Assembly (NCBI RefSeq): GCF_002288825.1
Contig: NZ_NSLI01000003.1
Span: 744,001 to 808,000, forward strand
Length of the DNA stretch: 64,000 nucleotides
From: Sphingomonas lenta
GTDB lineage: Bacteria; Pseudomonadota; Alphaproteobacteria; Sphingomonadales; Sphingomonadaceae
Direction of reading: 5' to 3'
The notes beneath the pieces were generated by a model. It did not search any database, was not told where the DNA came from, and saw only the letters and a program-made list of their open reading frames with translations. Shown piece by piece: positions 32,105 to 40,914 of the stretch (the first letter of the stretch is position 1; each line of letters starts with the position of its first letter). The position numbers and the translations under genes are program-made.

Positions 32105-32230
32105 ATGAAGATCGTCAACTCGCTCAAGTCGCTCAAGGACCGGCACCGCGACAACCGCGTGATCCGCCGCCGCGGCCGCACCTACGTCATCAACAAGACC
32201 AACCGCCGCTTCAAGGCGCGCCAGGGTTAA
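32105..32230 (+). CDS. rpmJ: 50S ribosomal protein L36, Cys-free type
   Basis: The protein has 41 residues and reads [19 protein letters not shown], then [21 protein letters not shown]. It is a large-subunit protein of the L36 family. The Cys and His residues that bind zinc in the common form are absent, which places it with the zinc-independent YkgO-like type usual in alphaproteobacteria. It has its own promoter. A perfect hairpin follows 6 bases after the stop. Confidence 0.95.
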   Translation: MKIVNSLKSLKDRHRDNRVIRRRGRTYVINKTNRRFKARQG

Positions 32231-32236
32231 GAAGTA

Positions 32237-32261
32237 CCCCACAAAGTGGTACTTTGTGGGG
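32237..32261. repeat. CAAAGT hairpin module after rpmJ
   Basis: A perfect 11-bp stem, CCCCACAAAGT and ACTTTGTGGGG, has a 3-base loop. No T run follows, so it is not a standard terminator. A near-identical hairpin lies at 49412-49436. Confidence 0.85.
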
Positions 32262-32278
32262 ACCCCGAACTGCGCTCG

Positions 32279-32908
32279 TTGCGGCCGACGGCGGTCATCT
32301 TCGACGTCGGCCGGGTCCTGTACGACTGGGACCTTCGGTTCCTGTACGAGCAGCTCATCGAGGACGGTGAGCTGCTCGACGCCTTCCTGCGCGACGTGGT
32401 CACGCCGGAGTGGCATTATCAGCACGACGCGGGCCGGTCCTTCGCCGAGACGTCGGCGGAGCTCGCCGCGCTCCACCCGCACCACGCCGAGCTCATCGCG
32501 CTTCTGAAACCGCGCTTTAACGAGACGAACCGGGCGATGATGCCCGGCATGGAGGCGTTGTTCGACGAGCTCCACGCGGCGGGCGTGCCGCTCTACGCCA
32601 TCACCAACTTCTCCGCCGAGTTCTTCCCGCCCTTTCGCGAGAAGCACGCGGGCGTATTCAACCGCTTCCTCGGCATCGTCGTGTCGGGCGAGGAGAAGCT
32701 GATCAAGCCCGATCCCGCCATCTACCGCCTGGCGCTCGACCGCTTCGGCCTGGAGGCTGAGCGCACGGTGTTCATCGACGACAACACCGACAACATCGCG
32801 GGCGCGGAGAGCGTCGGCCTTATCGCGCTGCATTTCACGGGTGAGCCGAAGCTGAGGCGGGAGCTGACGGAGTTAGGCTTGCTTGCCCGAGCGCCCGAGC
32901 GGGCCTAA
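32279..32908 (+). CDS. HAD-superfamily hydrolase (YihX-like)
   Basis: The protein has 209 residues from a TTG at 32279, giving MRPTAVIFDVGRVLYDWDLRFLY. A GTG at 32246 inside the hairpin would add 11 residues; the shorter start fits relatives better. FDVGRV is the variant motif I of YihX-type phosphatases, whose nucleophile is the first Asp. ITNFSAEFF is motif II, KLIKPDPAIY motif III, and FIDDNTDNIAGA motif IV. It would dephosphorylate a small sugar or organic phosphate in the cytoplasm. The exact substrate is unknown. Confidence 0.85.
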   Translation: MRPTAVIFDVGRVLYDWDLRFLYEQLIEDGELLDAFLRDVVTPEWHYQHDAGRSFAETSAELAALHPHHAELIALLKPRFNETNRAMMPGMEALFDELHAAGVPLYAITNFSAEFFPPFREKHAGVFNRFLGIVVSGEEKLIKPDPAIYRLALDRFGLEAERTVFIDDNTDNIAGAESVGLIALHFTGEPKLRRELTELGLLARAPERA

Positions 32909-32932
32909 CTTGCCCGACTGAGGAGATCGGTC

Positions 32933-33244
32933 GTGAAGATGACGGTCGGAGAAGATCAAGCGCAGCTCGACGAGGCGGTCGCGGCAGCCGGACGCGGGGA
33001 GCGGGTGACGGTCACGTTGCAAGGCGAGTCCGCGACCGTGCCGGAGTCGCTGCTTCGGACCATGGCGCGCATGCGGTCGACAAAAGGCGGGAAGTTCAGC
33101 TTCGAGCGGAACGAGGAAGTCAGGCGCGAGCTCGGCCTCGACAAGCGCGAGGTGAGCCAGGAGTTCCTGGACATGTTCGACGACCCGGCGCTCAGCCGTC
33201 GTCTGCTCGGCCTCCCCGACGACTGGAAAGCCGGGCCTAGTTGA
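32933..33244 (+). CDS. Phd/YefM-like antitoxin
   Basis: The protein has 103 residues. It starts with GTG at 32933; an ATG at 32939 is also possible. EDQAQLDEAVAAAGRGERVTVTLQGESATVP follows the Phd pattern, in which a short helix and the GERVTVT strand form the DNA-binding and dimer unit. The second half (EVRRELGLDKREVSQEFLDMFDDP) would wrap the toxin. It overlaps the PIN gene by 4 bases (TTGA). Such proteins repress their own operon and block the toxin. The family assignment is by pattern only. Confidence 0.65.
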   Translation: MKMTVGEDQAQLDEAVAAAGRGERVTVTLQGESATVPESLLRTMARMRSTKGGKFSFERNEEVRRELGLDKREVSQEFLDMFDDPALSRRLLGLPDDWKAGPS

Positions 33245-33633
33245 GGGTTCTGCTCGACACGCAGGTCGTCGTCCGCGCGGCTGTCGGAGAGCCGCTTCCG
33301 CCGCGCTTTTGCGAGGTCATGAGGCGCGACGACATTGAATTGTTCGTCTCTGCCATCTCGATCTGGGAGATCAGGATGAAGTGGCGGACCCGTTATCGAT
33401 CCGGCGACCGCAAGCTGGACCTGAGCCCCGACGAGGCGATCGCTTGGGCCGACCGGAACGCCGTACCCATCGTGCCGCTCGAAGGGCCGGAGTGCGCGGT
33501 CGAGATCAGTCCGCCGGTCGCCAACAACGACCCGTATGATGATATGATCGCCGTACACGCGCACCTGCTCGGCGCGCGGTTGCTGACCACGGACGGCGAC
33601 CTACGCCGTCACCCGCTCGCGCTCGTCCCGTAG
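33241..33633 (+). CDS. PIN-domain ribonuclease toxin (VapC-like)
   Basis: The protein has 130 residues from a TTG at 33241. The four acidic active-site positions are visible: Asp in VLLDTQVV, Glu in SIWEIRMKW, Asp in YDDMIAVHA and Asp in TTDGDLRRH. PIN toxins cut RNA, often tRNA, using magnesium. Translation is coupled to the antitoxin. The last 25 bases overlap the end of pyruvate kinase in convergent orientation. Confidence 0.88.
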   Translation: MRVLLDTQVVVRAAVGEPLPPRFCEVMRRDDIELFVSAISIWEIRMKWRTRYRSGDRKLDLSPDEAIAWADRNAVPIVPLEGPECAVEISPPVANNDPYDDMIAVHAHLLGARLLTTDGDLRRHPLALVP

Positions 33634-35078
33634 TTCTTCAGCTCGTCGCCCATGATGCGGACGACGTGGATGACGTTGGTCGAGCCCGGCGTGCGGAAGG
33701 GGACGCCGGCCATGACGATCACGCGGTCGCCGGCGGCGGCGACGCCGTGGCGGAGCGCCATGCGCTTCGACTTGGCGACCATCTCCTCGAAGCTCTCCAC
33801 GTCGCGCGTCAGCACCGCGTGCGTGCCCCAGAGCAGGCCCAGGCGCCGCGCCGTTTCCGGACTTGGCGTGAGCACCAGGATCGGCACCGCCGGGCGCTCG
33901 CGCGCGACGCGGCGCGCGGTGGAGCCGCTCATGGTGAAGCAGATAATCGCCGACGCCGAGACCGTGTCCGTGATGTCCTTGGCGGCCTCCGCCAGCGCGT
34001 CGGCGGTGGTAGGGTCGGGCTTGGTGACGGTGAAGTGGACGCGGTCGCCGTGGCTGGGGTCGCGCTCGACCGATTCGCCGATCGCGTTCATCATCGACAC
34101 CGACTCGATCGGATAGTCGCCGGCCGCCGACTCCGCCGACAGCATGATCGCGTCCGCCCCGTCGTAGATCGCGGTCGCCACGTCCGACACCTCGGCGCGG
34201 GTGGGCGAGGGCGACTTGATCATCGATTCGAGCATCTGGGTGGCGACCACCACCGGCCGGCCCATGCGTCGCGAGACCTCCACGATGCGCTTCTGGAGCG
34301 GCGGGACCTGTTGCGGCGGCAGCTCGACGCCGAGGTCGCCGCGCGCGACCATGACGCCGTCGCACTGCTCCACGATCTCGTCCAGCCGGTCGATCGCGGC
34401 GGGCTTCTCGATCTTGGCGAGCAGCGCGGCCTTGCCCTGGAGCAGGCGGCGCGCCTCCATCAGGTCCTCCGGCCGCTGCACGAAGGAGAGCGCGACCCAG
34501 TCGAGCCCCTGCTCGACCGCCCAGGCGAGGTCGGAGCGGTCCTTCTCGGTCAACGCCGCCATCGGCACCACCACGTCGGGGACGTTCAGGCCCTTGTTGT
34601 TCGAGAGCACCCCGCCGACCTCGACGCGCGTGGTGATGAAGTCCTCCCCATGCTCGGTCACGCGCAGCACGAGCTTGCCGTCGTCGAGCAGCAGGCGCGC
34701 GTTCGGCTCGATCGCGGCGAAGATTTCGCGGTGGGGCAGCTCGACGCGGGTGGCGTCGCCCGGCTCGGTGGAGCGATCGAGCCTGAACACCTGACCCGTC
34801 TCCAGCGTCACGCGTCCTTCGGCGAACTTGCCGACGCGGAGCTTAGGCCCCTGGAGGTCGGCGAGGATGGTGCTCGGCCGGCCGAAGCGCTTCTCCAGCG
34901 AGCGGATCGCCTGGACGACGGCCACCTTGGACGTCTGGTCGCCGTGGCTCATGTTGATGCGGAACGCGTCCGCGCCCGCCTCGAACAGCTTGGCGATCAT
35001 CTCGGGCGAGTTCGACGCCGGGCCCAGCGTGGCGAGCACGCGCACCTTCCGCGAACGGGGGGCCATGGCTTTGGTCAT
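33609..35078 (-). CDS. pyk: Pyruvate kinase
   Basis: The protein has 489 residues from the ATG at 35078 (MTKAMAPRSRKVRVLATLGPAS); an ATG at 35066 is an alternative. It converts phosphoenolpyruvate and ADP to pyruvate and ATP. FRINMSHGDQ, LADLQGPKLRVG, LLAKIEKPAAIDRLDEIVEQCDGVMVARGDLGVE, and ATQMLESMI carry the substrate, metal and catalytic Lys positions. The C-terminal domain (from about 360) is the regulatory domain. The enzyme drains the pyruvate branch fed by the Entner-Doudoroff-type routes in the window. Confidence 0.95.
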   Translation of the reverse strand: MTKAMAPRSRKVRVLATLGPASNSPEMIAKLFEAGADAFRINMSHGDQTSKVAVVQAIRSLEKRFGRPSTILADLQGPKLRVGKFAEGRVTLETGQVFRLDRSTEPGDATRVELPHREIFAAIEPNARLLLDDGKLVLRVTEHGEDFITTRVEVGGVLSNNKGLNVPDVVVPMAALTEKDRSDLAWAVEQGLDWVALSFVQRPEDLMEARRLLQGKAALLAKIEKPAAIDRLDEIVEQCDGVMVARGDLGVELPPQQVPPLQKRIVEVSRRMGRPVVVATQMLESMIKSPSPTRAEVSDVATAIYDGADAIMLSAESAAGDYPIESVSMMNAIGESVERDPSHGDRVHFTVTKPDPTTADALAEAAKDITDTVSASAIICFTMSGSTARRVARERPAVPILVLTPSPETARRLGLLWGTHAVLTRDVESFEEMVAKSKRMALRHGVAAAGDRVIVMAGVPFRTPGSTNVIHVVRIMGDELKNYGTSASG

Positions 35079-35152
35079 GCGGGAAACGCTCCGGTACTTT
35101 GCGCGGCAGGCCCTAGCGCCTAATCGCGCCGGATCAACCGGGAGCATGGGCG

Positions 35153-35443
35153 ATGGACGATTTGGACGGGCTGGACGACCGCGTGGCGGCGGAGGCGTTT
35201 CGGCGGCTGGTGCGGCACCTGCGGCATCGAAGCGACGCGCAGAACGTCGACCTGATGGGGCTGGCGGGCTTCTGCCGCAACTGTCTAGGCGACTGGGTCG
35301 CGGAGGCGGGCGGCGTGCCCAAGGAGCAGGGCCGCGAGCTGGTGTACGGCATGCCATATGCCGAGTGGAAGGCGCGGCATCAGACGGAGGCCACGCCGGA
35401 GCAGCTGGCGCGGATGGCGGAGAGCGTGGCGAAGAACGCCTGA
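35153..35443 (+). CDS. DUF1244 family protein
   Basis: The protein has 96 residues. DDRVAAEAFRRLVRHLRHRSDAQNVDLMGLAGFCRNCLGDW is the DUF1244 signature, with the paired Cys in GFCRNCL. It is a small cytoplasmic helical protein, widespread in proteobacteria, of unknown role. It is divergent from pyk by 74 bases. Confidence 0.88.
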   Translation: MDDLDGLDDRVAAEAFRRLVRHLRHRSDAQNVDLMGLAGFCRNCLGDWVAEAGGVPKEQGRELVYGMPYAEWKARHQTEATPEQLARMAESVAKNA

Positions 35444-35460
35444 CTTGTCCTTTTAGCGCT

Positions 35461-35558
35461 CGTCCCCGGCGTAGGCCGGGGTCCAGTCAGGATGGTCGTC
35501 GGGAGCGTGCACCCACATTGCGCACCGTAACCGGGCCCCGGCCTCCGCCGGGGAAGAA
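35461..35558. repeat. Inverted repeat, CGTCCCCGGC type
   Basis: The arms CGTCCCCGGCGTAGGCCGGG (35461-35480) and GGGCCCCGGCCTCCGCCGGGG (around 35533-35553) each form a hairpin and are also inverted copies of each other. The element fills the gap before the amidohydrolase gene. Confidence 0.7.
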
Positions 35559-35620
35559 GGAGGGATAGCGGCAGCGGATCGCACCCGCTAAGCCGGTGCA
35601 AACACTCGGAGAGGGGACGC

Positions 35621-36991
35621 ATGAAATCCATCGCACTCGCGCTCGCGCTCGTCGCGGGCACCGCCGCCGCAGCACAGGATGCGCCCGGCGCCGCCGGATC
35701 GACCGCGGCGCCCGCGCCCGCCCAGCCGCAGCCGAGCAAGACCACATACATCCACGCGGGCCAGCTGCTCGCGGTGCCGGGCGAGCGGCCGCGGGGCCGG
35801 TCGACGATCGTGGTGCGCGACGGCCGGATCGCCGAGGTGCGCGACGGCTTCGTCGCCCCGCCCGCCGGCGCGGAGCTGGTGAACCTGAGCGACCGGTACG
35901 TGATGCCGGGGCTGATCGACATGCACGTCCATTTCTACTCGACGGGCTACCCGCTCCAGGCGCGGCTCAACGCGACGACCACCGACATGGAGGACGAGCT
36001 GCTGACGGCGGTCGCCAACGCCCGGCGGACGCTGGAGGCGGGCGTGACGACTGTGCGCGACCTGGGCGGCGAGCCGCGCGGCGTGCGCGCGCTCCGCGAC
36101 GCGATCGCGCGCGGCGAGGTGGCGGGGCCGACGGTGGTCAACGCCGGCCGGATGATCTCGGTGACGGCGGGTCACGGCGACGCCAACGGCCTCAAGCGCG
36201 AGTACGCGCATATCGAGCGCGAGGACTCGCCGCACCTGTGCGACGGCCCCGACGACTGCCGCCGGGCGACGCGCGAGCAGATCTTCACGGGCGCGGAGGT
36301 GATCAAGTTCGCGGCGTCGGGCGGCGTCGGCTCCAACATCGCCGGCGGCCTGGAGGCGCAGATGACGCCGGAGGAGATGAAGGCGATCGTCGACACCGCC
36401 CACGCCTTCGGCCGCAAGGTGGCGGCGCACGCGCACGGCAAGTCGGGCGTGGACGGCGCGCTCAGGGCGGGCGTGGATACGATCGAGCACGGCAGCTACC
36501 TGGATAACGAGACGATCGCGCTGTTCCGGAAAACGGGCGCGTACCTCGTGCCGACCATGCACGCGTTCGAGAGCGTGATCCGCCAGGGCCGCGCGGGCGA
36601 GCGCCCCGCCGCCTCCGCCGCCAAGGCCGAGCAGGTCGCGACCGTCGTCAAGGAAAGCCATCGCCGCGCCTTCGCGGGCGGCGTGAAGGTCGCGATGGGC
36701 ACCGATTCGGGCGTCGGCCCGCACGGGACCAATGGGCTCGAGTTCCTGTACATGACGCAGGTCGGCATGGAGCCGATGCGCGCGCTTCGGTCGGCGACGG
36801 TGGACGCCGCCGAGGCGCTGGGCCGCGCCGACCGGATCGGGCGCATCCTGCCCGGCATGGACGCCGACATCATCGCGGTGTCGGGCGATCCCGTGGCCGA
36901 CGTGAACCGGATGCAGAACGTCGACTTCGTCATGCGCCGCGGCGTCGTGCACAAGCTGGGCGGGCAGCGGCAGGTCTTTCCCGTGCGGTAG
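35621..36991 (+). CDS. Secreted metal-dependent amidohydrolase
   Basis: The protein has 456 residues. Residues 1-18 are a signal peptide (ending AAAAQ), followed by a Pro/Ala-rich linker. The amidohydrolase TIM barrel shows metal ligands in [10 protein letters not shown], the Lys in [12 protein letters not shown], His in [10 protein letters not shown] and [10 protein letters not shown], and Asp in [12 protein letters not shown]. The type resembles Xaa-Pro/Xaa-Arg dipeptidase-like exported members, which hydrolyse peptide or carbamoyl bonds in the periplasm. The exact substrate is not known. Ribosome-binding site: GAGAGGGGACGC. Confidence 0.88.
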   Translation: MKSIALALALVAGTAAAAQDAPGAAGSTAAPAPAQPQPSKTTYIHAGQLLAVPGERPRGRSTIVVRDGRIAEVRDGFVAPPAGAELVNLSDRYVMPGLIDMHVHFYSTGYPLQARLNATTTDMEDELLTAVANARRTLEAGVTTVRDLGGEPRGVRALRDAIARGEVAGPTVVNAGRMISVTAGHGDANGLKREYAHIEREDSPHLCDGPDDCRRATREQIFTGAEVIKFAASGGVGSNIAGGLEAQMTPEEMKAIVDTAHAFGRKVAAHAHGKSGVDGALRAGVDTIEHGSYLDNETIALFRKTGAYLVPTMHAFESVIRQGRAGERPAASAAKAEQVATVVKESHRRAFAGGVKVAMGTDSGVGPHGTNGLEFLYMTQVGMEPMRALRSATVDAAEALGRADRIGRILPGMDADIIAVSGDPVADVNRMQNVDFVMRRGVVHKLGGQRQVFPVR

Positions 36992-37137
36992 GGCGGTTCG
37001 CCGCAACGGGCTTGAGGGGCGCGTGGTTAATCCGTAGACGCATGCCCATCGAACCCGTGCGCGCGAGCGCGGGCCGGTTCAGCTTTCATCATCAGCAGGG
37101 ATCGGGCGCGCGAGCGTGCGCCCGCGAGGGGGTCTAT

Positions 37138-37407
37138 ATGGTCGAGGAATTGGGCGAGGTCGGCCGCGGCGGCGGTCATGTTGCGGCGGACGAGCTGCGC
37201 CTCCTGATCGAGCGCGCGGAGCGCCTTGAGGAAGAGAAGAAGGGCATCGCCGACGATATCAAGGACGTCATGGCCGAGGCCAAGTCGCGCGGCTACGATC
37301 CCAAGGCGATCCGCAAGATCCTGCAGATTCGCAAGAAGAAGCCGGACGAGCACCGCGAGGAGCAGTCGATCCTGGAGGTGTACATGCAGGCGCTAGGCAT
37401 GATCTGA
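37138..37407 (+). CDS. gapR: GapR-family nucleoid-associated protein (DUF2312)
   Basis: The protein has 89 residues from the ATG at 37138. The sequence [32 protein letters not shown], then [43 protein letters not shown], matches GapR closely. GapR is an essential alphaproteobacterial protein that binds overtwisted AT-rich DNA ahead of forks and polymerases. The long N-terminal helix and the Lys-rich stretch form the DNA-binding dimer-of-dimers. Confidence 0.92.
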   Translation: MVEELGEVGRGGGHVAADELRLLIERAERLEEEKKGIADDIKDVMAEAKSRGYDPKAIRKILQIRKKKPDEHREEQSILEVYMQALGMI

Positions 37408-37526
37408 GCGGCTGCGCGGCTTGAAGACGATGCGCGATCATCCCTAACCGGTCCTTAGCGCTCTCCCTTTGGTCCCGATTACGGTCCGGCCGTGACAACC
37501 GTGCCGGAACAGTCAGGGGATCGAGT

Positions 37527-38042
37527 ATGGAGAACGACCTCTTAGCCGCGCTCTCTCGGGGATACCAGGCGTGGCTGGCCCAGCAGCAGGCGGCGAAGGC
37601 AAAGTCTCCAACGCCCACGCCCGCACCGACGCCGCCGCCGACCTCCACGGGGTCGATCGACACCCTCAACCCGTCGACCAGCCCGCCGTCCGCGCCGACG
37701 GCTGCGGTTTCAACGGCCGGTGAAGGCGGCATCGACCCGGCTTATGGGCGCAGACGCCGATCCAGGGCCGCGGCCGCGCAGGTGACGGTGACGGCCGAGT
37801 CGCCGCTGCGCGCCTTCGTCGAGCGGATGCGCACCGAACGGACGAAGGCGCTCGCGACCGCCGCCACCGCCGAGCGGGGGACGGACGTCGCGGCGGCGGA
37901 GCGGGTCGCCGACACATCGAGACTCGTCGACAAGGAGCTGAAGCAGCTGCTGAAGGCAACCTCATCCAACGTCGCCGAGGCTGCGTATAGGGTCGCCGGT
38001 GATGACGGGAAGGGCGGCGTCTTGGGCCTCCTCAAAGCCTGA
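37527..38042 (+). CDS. Protein of unknown function with Pro/Thr-rich linker
   Basis: The protein has 171 residues. The N-terminus MENDLLAALSRGYQAWLAQQQAAK is helical. Residues 28-70 are Pro/Thr/Ser-rich and probably disordered, and the C-terminal half is helical (SPLRAFVERMRTERTKALATAATAERG, SRLVDKELKQLLKATSS). I recognise no family and see no signal peptide. It is convergent with the HerA-like gene, 3 bases away. Confidence 0.6.
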   Translation: MENDLLAALSRGYQAWLAQQQAAKAKSPTPTPAPTPPPTSTGSIDTLNPSTSPPSAPTAAVSTAGEGGIDPAYGRRRRSRAAAAQVTVTAESPLRAFVERMRTERTKALATAATAERGTDVAAAERVADTSRLVDKELKQLLKATSSNVAEAAYRVAGDDGKGGVLGLLKA

Positions 38043-38045
38043 CGG

Positions 38046-39500
38046 TCATGCCGCCTCCGCCGGTTCGGTCGTCCAGCCGAGCCGAGGGATGGCGATGGAG
38101 CGCTTGCCCGACAGGTCCACGCGCGTGACGAACAGGTCGCGCGATTCGATGTAGCCGAGCAGGCGGCGCACGCGCCCGAGCGAGCTGGTGCCGTAAGTGC
38201 GCGCGAGTTCGGCGTCGGACGGGCAGGGGCGGCCTTCGCGCGCGGCGCGCGCCACCAGCAGGAACGCGCCCAGCATGTCGTCGGGAAGCTGGCCGCCCAG
38301 CAGGAGCGCGTCCCGCCATTCGGGATCGGCCACGTCGAACACGCCCGCGCGCGCGCAGGACAGGCGGCGCGCGAAGCCGGGCAGGTCGAGCGCGGGCCGC
38401 GGGAGGCCGGCCATGCGGCAGCGGACCTGGAAGTCCTGGAACAGCTCGGGCGTGGGCCGGAACGCCGATTCGGGATCGGCGACGATCGTGCGGAGCGTGT
38501 CGGCGTAGATCGCCTCCGCCTCCTCGTCCGACTTGGTCGGCAGCGGCGCGAGCGTCGCGACGGGCTCGGGCCGGACGATGCGCTGGTCGAGCTCGTCGGC
38601 GGGCACCTGGCGCGGGCGCGGGTCGAAGCTCATCGGCAGCGCCGGCTCGGCGGGCTCGGCGAGCAGGTCGGTCAGGTCGATCGGCTTCGCTTCGGGCAAC
38701 GGCGTCAGCTTGGGGCTGGAGCTACGCGCCGAGGTCTCGACGGCGCCGATGCGCACGGTGATCGGTCGGCGCGAGACGGCCGGGCCTAATCCCAAAAAGC
38801 TGCCGCGCGGCAGGTCGCGGATCACGTCGGCCTGGCGGCGCTCCATGCCGAGGAGGTCGGCGGCCCTGGCCATGTCGATGTCGAGAAAGGTGCGGCCCAT
38901 CAGGAAGTTGGACGCCTCGGCGGCGACGTTCTTGGCGAGCTTGGCGAGGCGTTGCGTCGCGATCACGCCGGCCAGCCCGCGCTTGCGGCCGCGGCACATG
39001 AGGTTGGTCATCGCCGACAGGCTCGCGCGGCGCACCTCCTCCGCGACCTCGCCGCCCGTGGTGGGGGCGAAGAGCTGCGCCTCGTCGACGACGACGAGCG
39101 CGGGATACCAGTGCTCGCGCGGGGCGTCGAACAGCGCGGACAGGAACTGCGCGGCGCAGCGCATCTGGCCCTCCGCCTCCAGCCCTTCGAGCGAGAGTAC
39201 GACGGAGGCGCGGTGCTCGCGGATGCGCGCGGCGAAGCGGGCGATCTCGCGCTCGGAATAGTCGGCGGCCTCGATCACGACATGGCCGTGCGGGCCGGCG
39301 AGCGTCACGAAGTCGCCCTCCGGGTCGACCACCACCTGCTGCACCTGACCGGCCGAGCGCTCGAGCAGGCGGCGGAGCAGGTGCGACTTGCCGGAACCCG
39401 AATTACCCTGGACGAGCAGGCGGGTGGCGAGCAGCTCCTCCAGGTCGAGCGCGACGGCCTGGCCCCGCTCGTCCGTCCCCAAATCAACGCGTACGGTCAT
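38046..39500 (-). CDS. HerA-like ATPase (FtsK/HerA P-loop family)
   Basis: The protein has 484 residues. Walker A is GNSGSGKS (32-39), Walker B is LVVVDEAQ (D139, E140), and an arginine-rich segment, MCRGRKRGLAGVIATQRLAKL, follows as in HerA/DUF87 translocases. A C-terminal helical region (from about 300) has a winged-helix-like end (DLFVTRVDLSGKRSIAIPRLGW). HerA proteins pump DNA as hexamers in repair or phage defence. No NurA nuclease gene is adjacent. It lies divergent from yebC and near the ruv genes. Confidence 0.82.
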   Translation of the reverse strand: MTVRVDLGTDERGQAVALDLEELLATRLLVQGNSGSGKSHLLRRLLERSAGQVQQVVVDPEGDFVTLAGPHGHVVIEAADYSEREIARFAARIREHRASVVLSLEGLEAEGQMRCAAQFLSALFDAPREHWYPALVVVDEAQLFAPTTGGEVAEEVRRASLSAMTNLMCRGRKRGLAGVIATQRLAKLAKNVAAEASNFLMGRTFLDIDMARAADLLGMERRQADVIRDLPRGSFLGLGPAVSRRPITVRIGAVETSARSSSPKLTPLPEAKPIDLTDLLAEPAEPALPMSFDPRPRQVPADELDQRIVRPEPVATLAPLPTKSDEEAEAIYADTLRTIVADPESAFRPTPELFQDFQVRCRMAGLPRPALDLPGFARRLSCARAGVFDVADPEWRDALLLGGQLPDDMLGAFLLVARAAREGRPCPSDAELARTYGTSSLGRVRRLLGYIESRDLFVTRVDLSGKRSIAIPRLGWTTEPAEAA

Positions 39501-39592
39501 AAGCGGCGCGGTTTGGCGGAAGCGGCAGCCCCAAGCAATTGTCGATCCGCTCGGTTCGGCGCTAAAGAGCCGCCTTTCCTTCAGAGGCGACG

Positions 39593-40336
39593 ATGGCAGG
39601 CCATTCCAAGTTCAAGAACATCATGCACCGCAAGGGCGCGCAGGATAAGAAGCGCTCGGCGGCCTTCTCCAAGCTCTCCCGCGAGATCACGGTGGCGGCG
39701 AAGATGGGCACGCCCGACCCCGACATGAACCCGCGCCTGCGCGCCGCCGTCAACGCCGCCAAGGCCGCGTCCATGCCCAAGGACAACATCGCGCGCGCGA
39801 TCGATAAGGCGAGCCGGGGCGACGCGGAGAATTACGAGGAGATCCGCTACGAAGGCTTCGGGCCTGGCGGCGTGTCGCTGATCATTGAGGCGTTGACCGA
39901 CAACCGCAACCGCACCGCTACCAACGTGCGCACCATCGTCTCCAAGAACGGCGGCAATTTGGGCGCGAGCGGGTCGGTGAGCCACGGCTTCGACCGCATG
40001 GGCCTGATCACCTATCCGGCGGGCGCCGGCGACGCCGAGAAGGTGTTCGAGGCCGCGCTGGAGGCGGGCGCGGAGGACGTGACGTCGAGCGAGGACGGCC
40101 ACGAGATCTGGACGGCGCAGGCCGACCTGCACGAGGTCGCCAAGGCGTTGGAGCCGGTGCTGGGTGAGGCGGAAGGCGCGAAGCTCGCCTGGCGGCCGCA
40201 GACCACGGTCGCGGTCGGCGACGACGACGCGGCGACTTTGCTCAAGCTGATCGACACGCTGGACGACGACGACGACGTGCAGACGGTGTGGGGTAATTAC
40301 GAGGTGCCCGAAGAGGTGATGGAGCGGCTCGCTTAG
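39593..40336 (+). CDS. yebC: YebC/TACO1-family translation factor
   Basis: The protein has 247 residues. [28 protein letters not shown] is the family N-terminus, with the RNA-binding helical domain, then [14 protein letters not shown] and the alpha/beta domains. YebC proteins relieve ribosome stalling at poly-proline and similar motifs; some were first described as regulators. The order yebC-ruvC-ruvA is conserved in many bacteria. ruvC begins at the next base after the stop. Confidence 0.95.
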   Translation: MAGHSKFKNIMHRKGAQDKKRSAAFSKLSREITVAAKMGTPDPDMNPRLRAAVNAAKAASMPKDNIARAIDKASRGDAENYEEIRYEGFGPGGVSLIIEALTDNRNRTATNVRTIVSKNGGNLGASGSVSHGFDRMGLITYPAGAGDAEKVFEAALEAGAEDVTSSEDGHEIWTAQADLHEVAKALEPVLGEAEGAKLAWRPQTTVAVGDDDAATLLKLIDTLDDDDDVQTVWGNYEVPEEVMERLA

Positions 40337-40828
40337 GTGATCATCCTCGGTCTCGACCCCGGCCTCGGCACGACGGGCTGGGGTTTGATCCGGAGCGAGG
40401 GAAGCCGGCTGCAGCACCTGGGCAACGGACGCTTCAAGACGGTCGCGTCCGAGCCGCTGGCGCAGCGGCTGTCGTACCTCGACAGCCAGCTCGCGGCGCT
40501 CCTCGCCGACCATCCGCCCGACACGGCCGCGATGGAGGAGGTGTTCGTCAACGAAAACCCGCAGTCCACGCTCAAGCTCGCGCACGCGCGCGGCGTGCTG
40601 CTCGCGGGATTGGCGCGGCACGGGTTGCAGGTCGGCGAGTACGCGTCGCGGCTCGTGAAGAAAGCGCTGGTCGGCACGGGCGCGGCGGAGAAGGTTCAGG
40701 TGCAGGCGATGGTTTCGCGCCTGCTGCCGGGCGTGAAGATCGACGGGCCGGATGCGGCGGACGCATTGGCGGTCGCAGTTTGCCACGCCCACCATGCAGC
40801 GAGCGCATCCAACCTCCGCTCGCGCTGA
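40337..40828 (+). CDS. ruvC: Crossover junction endodeoxyribonuclease RuvC
   Basis: The protein has 163 residues from a GTG that directly follows the yebC stop. It cuts Holliday junctions as a dimer. Active-site acids lie in LGLDPGLGTTGWG, MEEVFVNENPQSTLK, and DGPDAADALAVAVCHAHH. The C-terminal SNLRSR and the TGA fall inside the left arm of a dispersed repeat (40814-40906), so the end of the protein may have been set by the repeat. Confidence 0.95.
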   Translation: MIILGLDPGLGTTGWGLIRSEGSRLQHLGNGRFKTVASEPLAQRLSYLDSQLAALLADHPPDTAAMEEVFVNENPQSTLKLAHARGVLLAGLARHGLQVGEYASRLVKKALVGTGAAEKVQVQAMVSRLLPGVKIDGPDAADALAVAVCHAHHAASASNLRSR

Positions 40829-40906
40829 GCTTGTCGAAGCGCTGCTCTTCTCTTCATCCCGCAGCTAAGTAGAAGGACAGCCCTTCGACTAGCTCAGGGC
40901 GAACGG
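40814..40906. repeat. Dispersed inverted repeat overlapping the end of ruvC
   Basis: The left arm CGCGCTGAGCTTGTCGAAGC and right arm CCCTTCGACTAGCTCAGGGC are inverted copies. The right arm ends GAACGG, as in the element at 24554-24631. It occupies the gap before ruvA. Confidence 0.7.
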
Positions 40907-40914
40907 AAAAGACG

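Noticed and set aside
32237..32261. Terminator for rpmJ
   Set aside because: The stem is perfect but no T run follows, and the same hairpin occurs elsewhere inside a repeat.
32026..32370. 114-residue plus-strand frame over rpmJ
   Set aside because: It overlaps the rpmJ promoter and rpmJ in another frame; L36 is certain.
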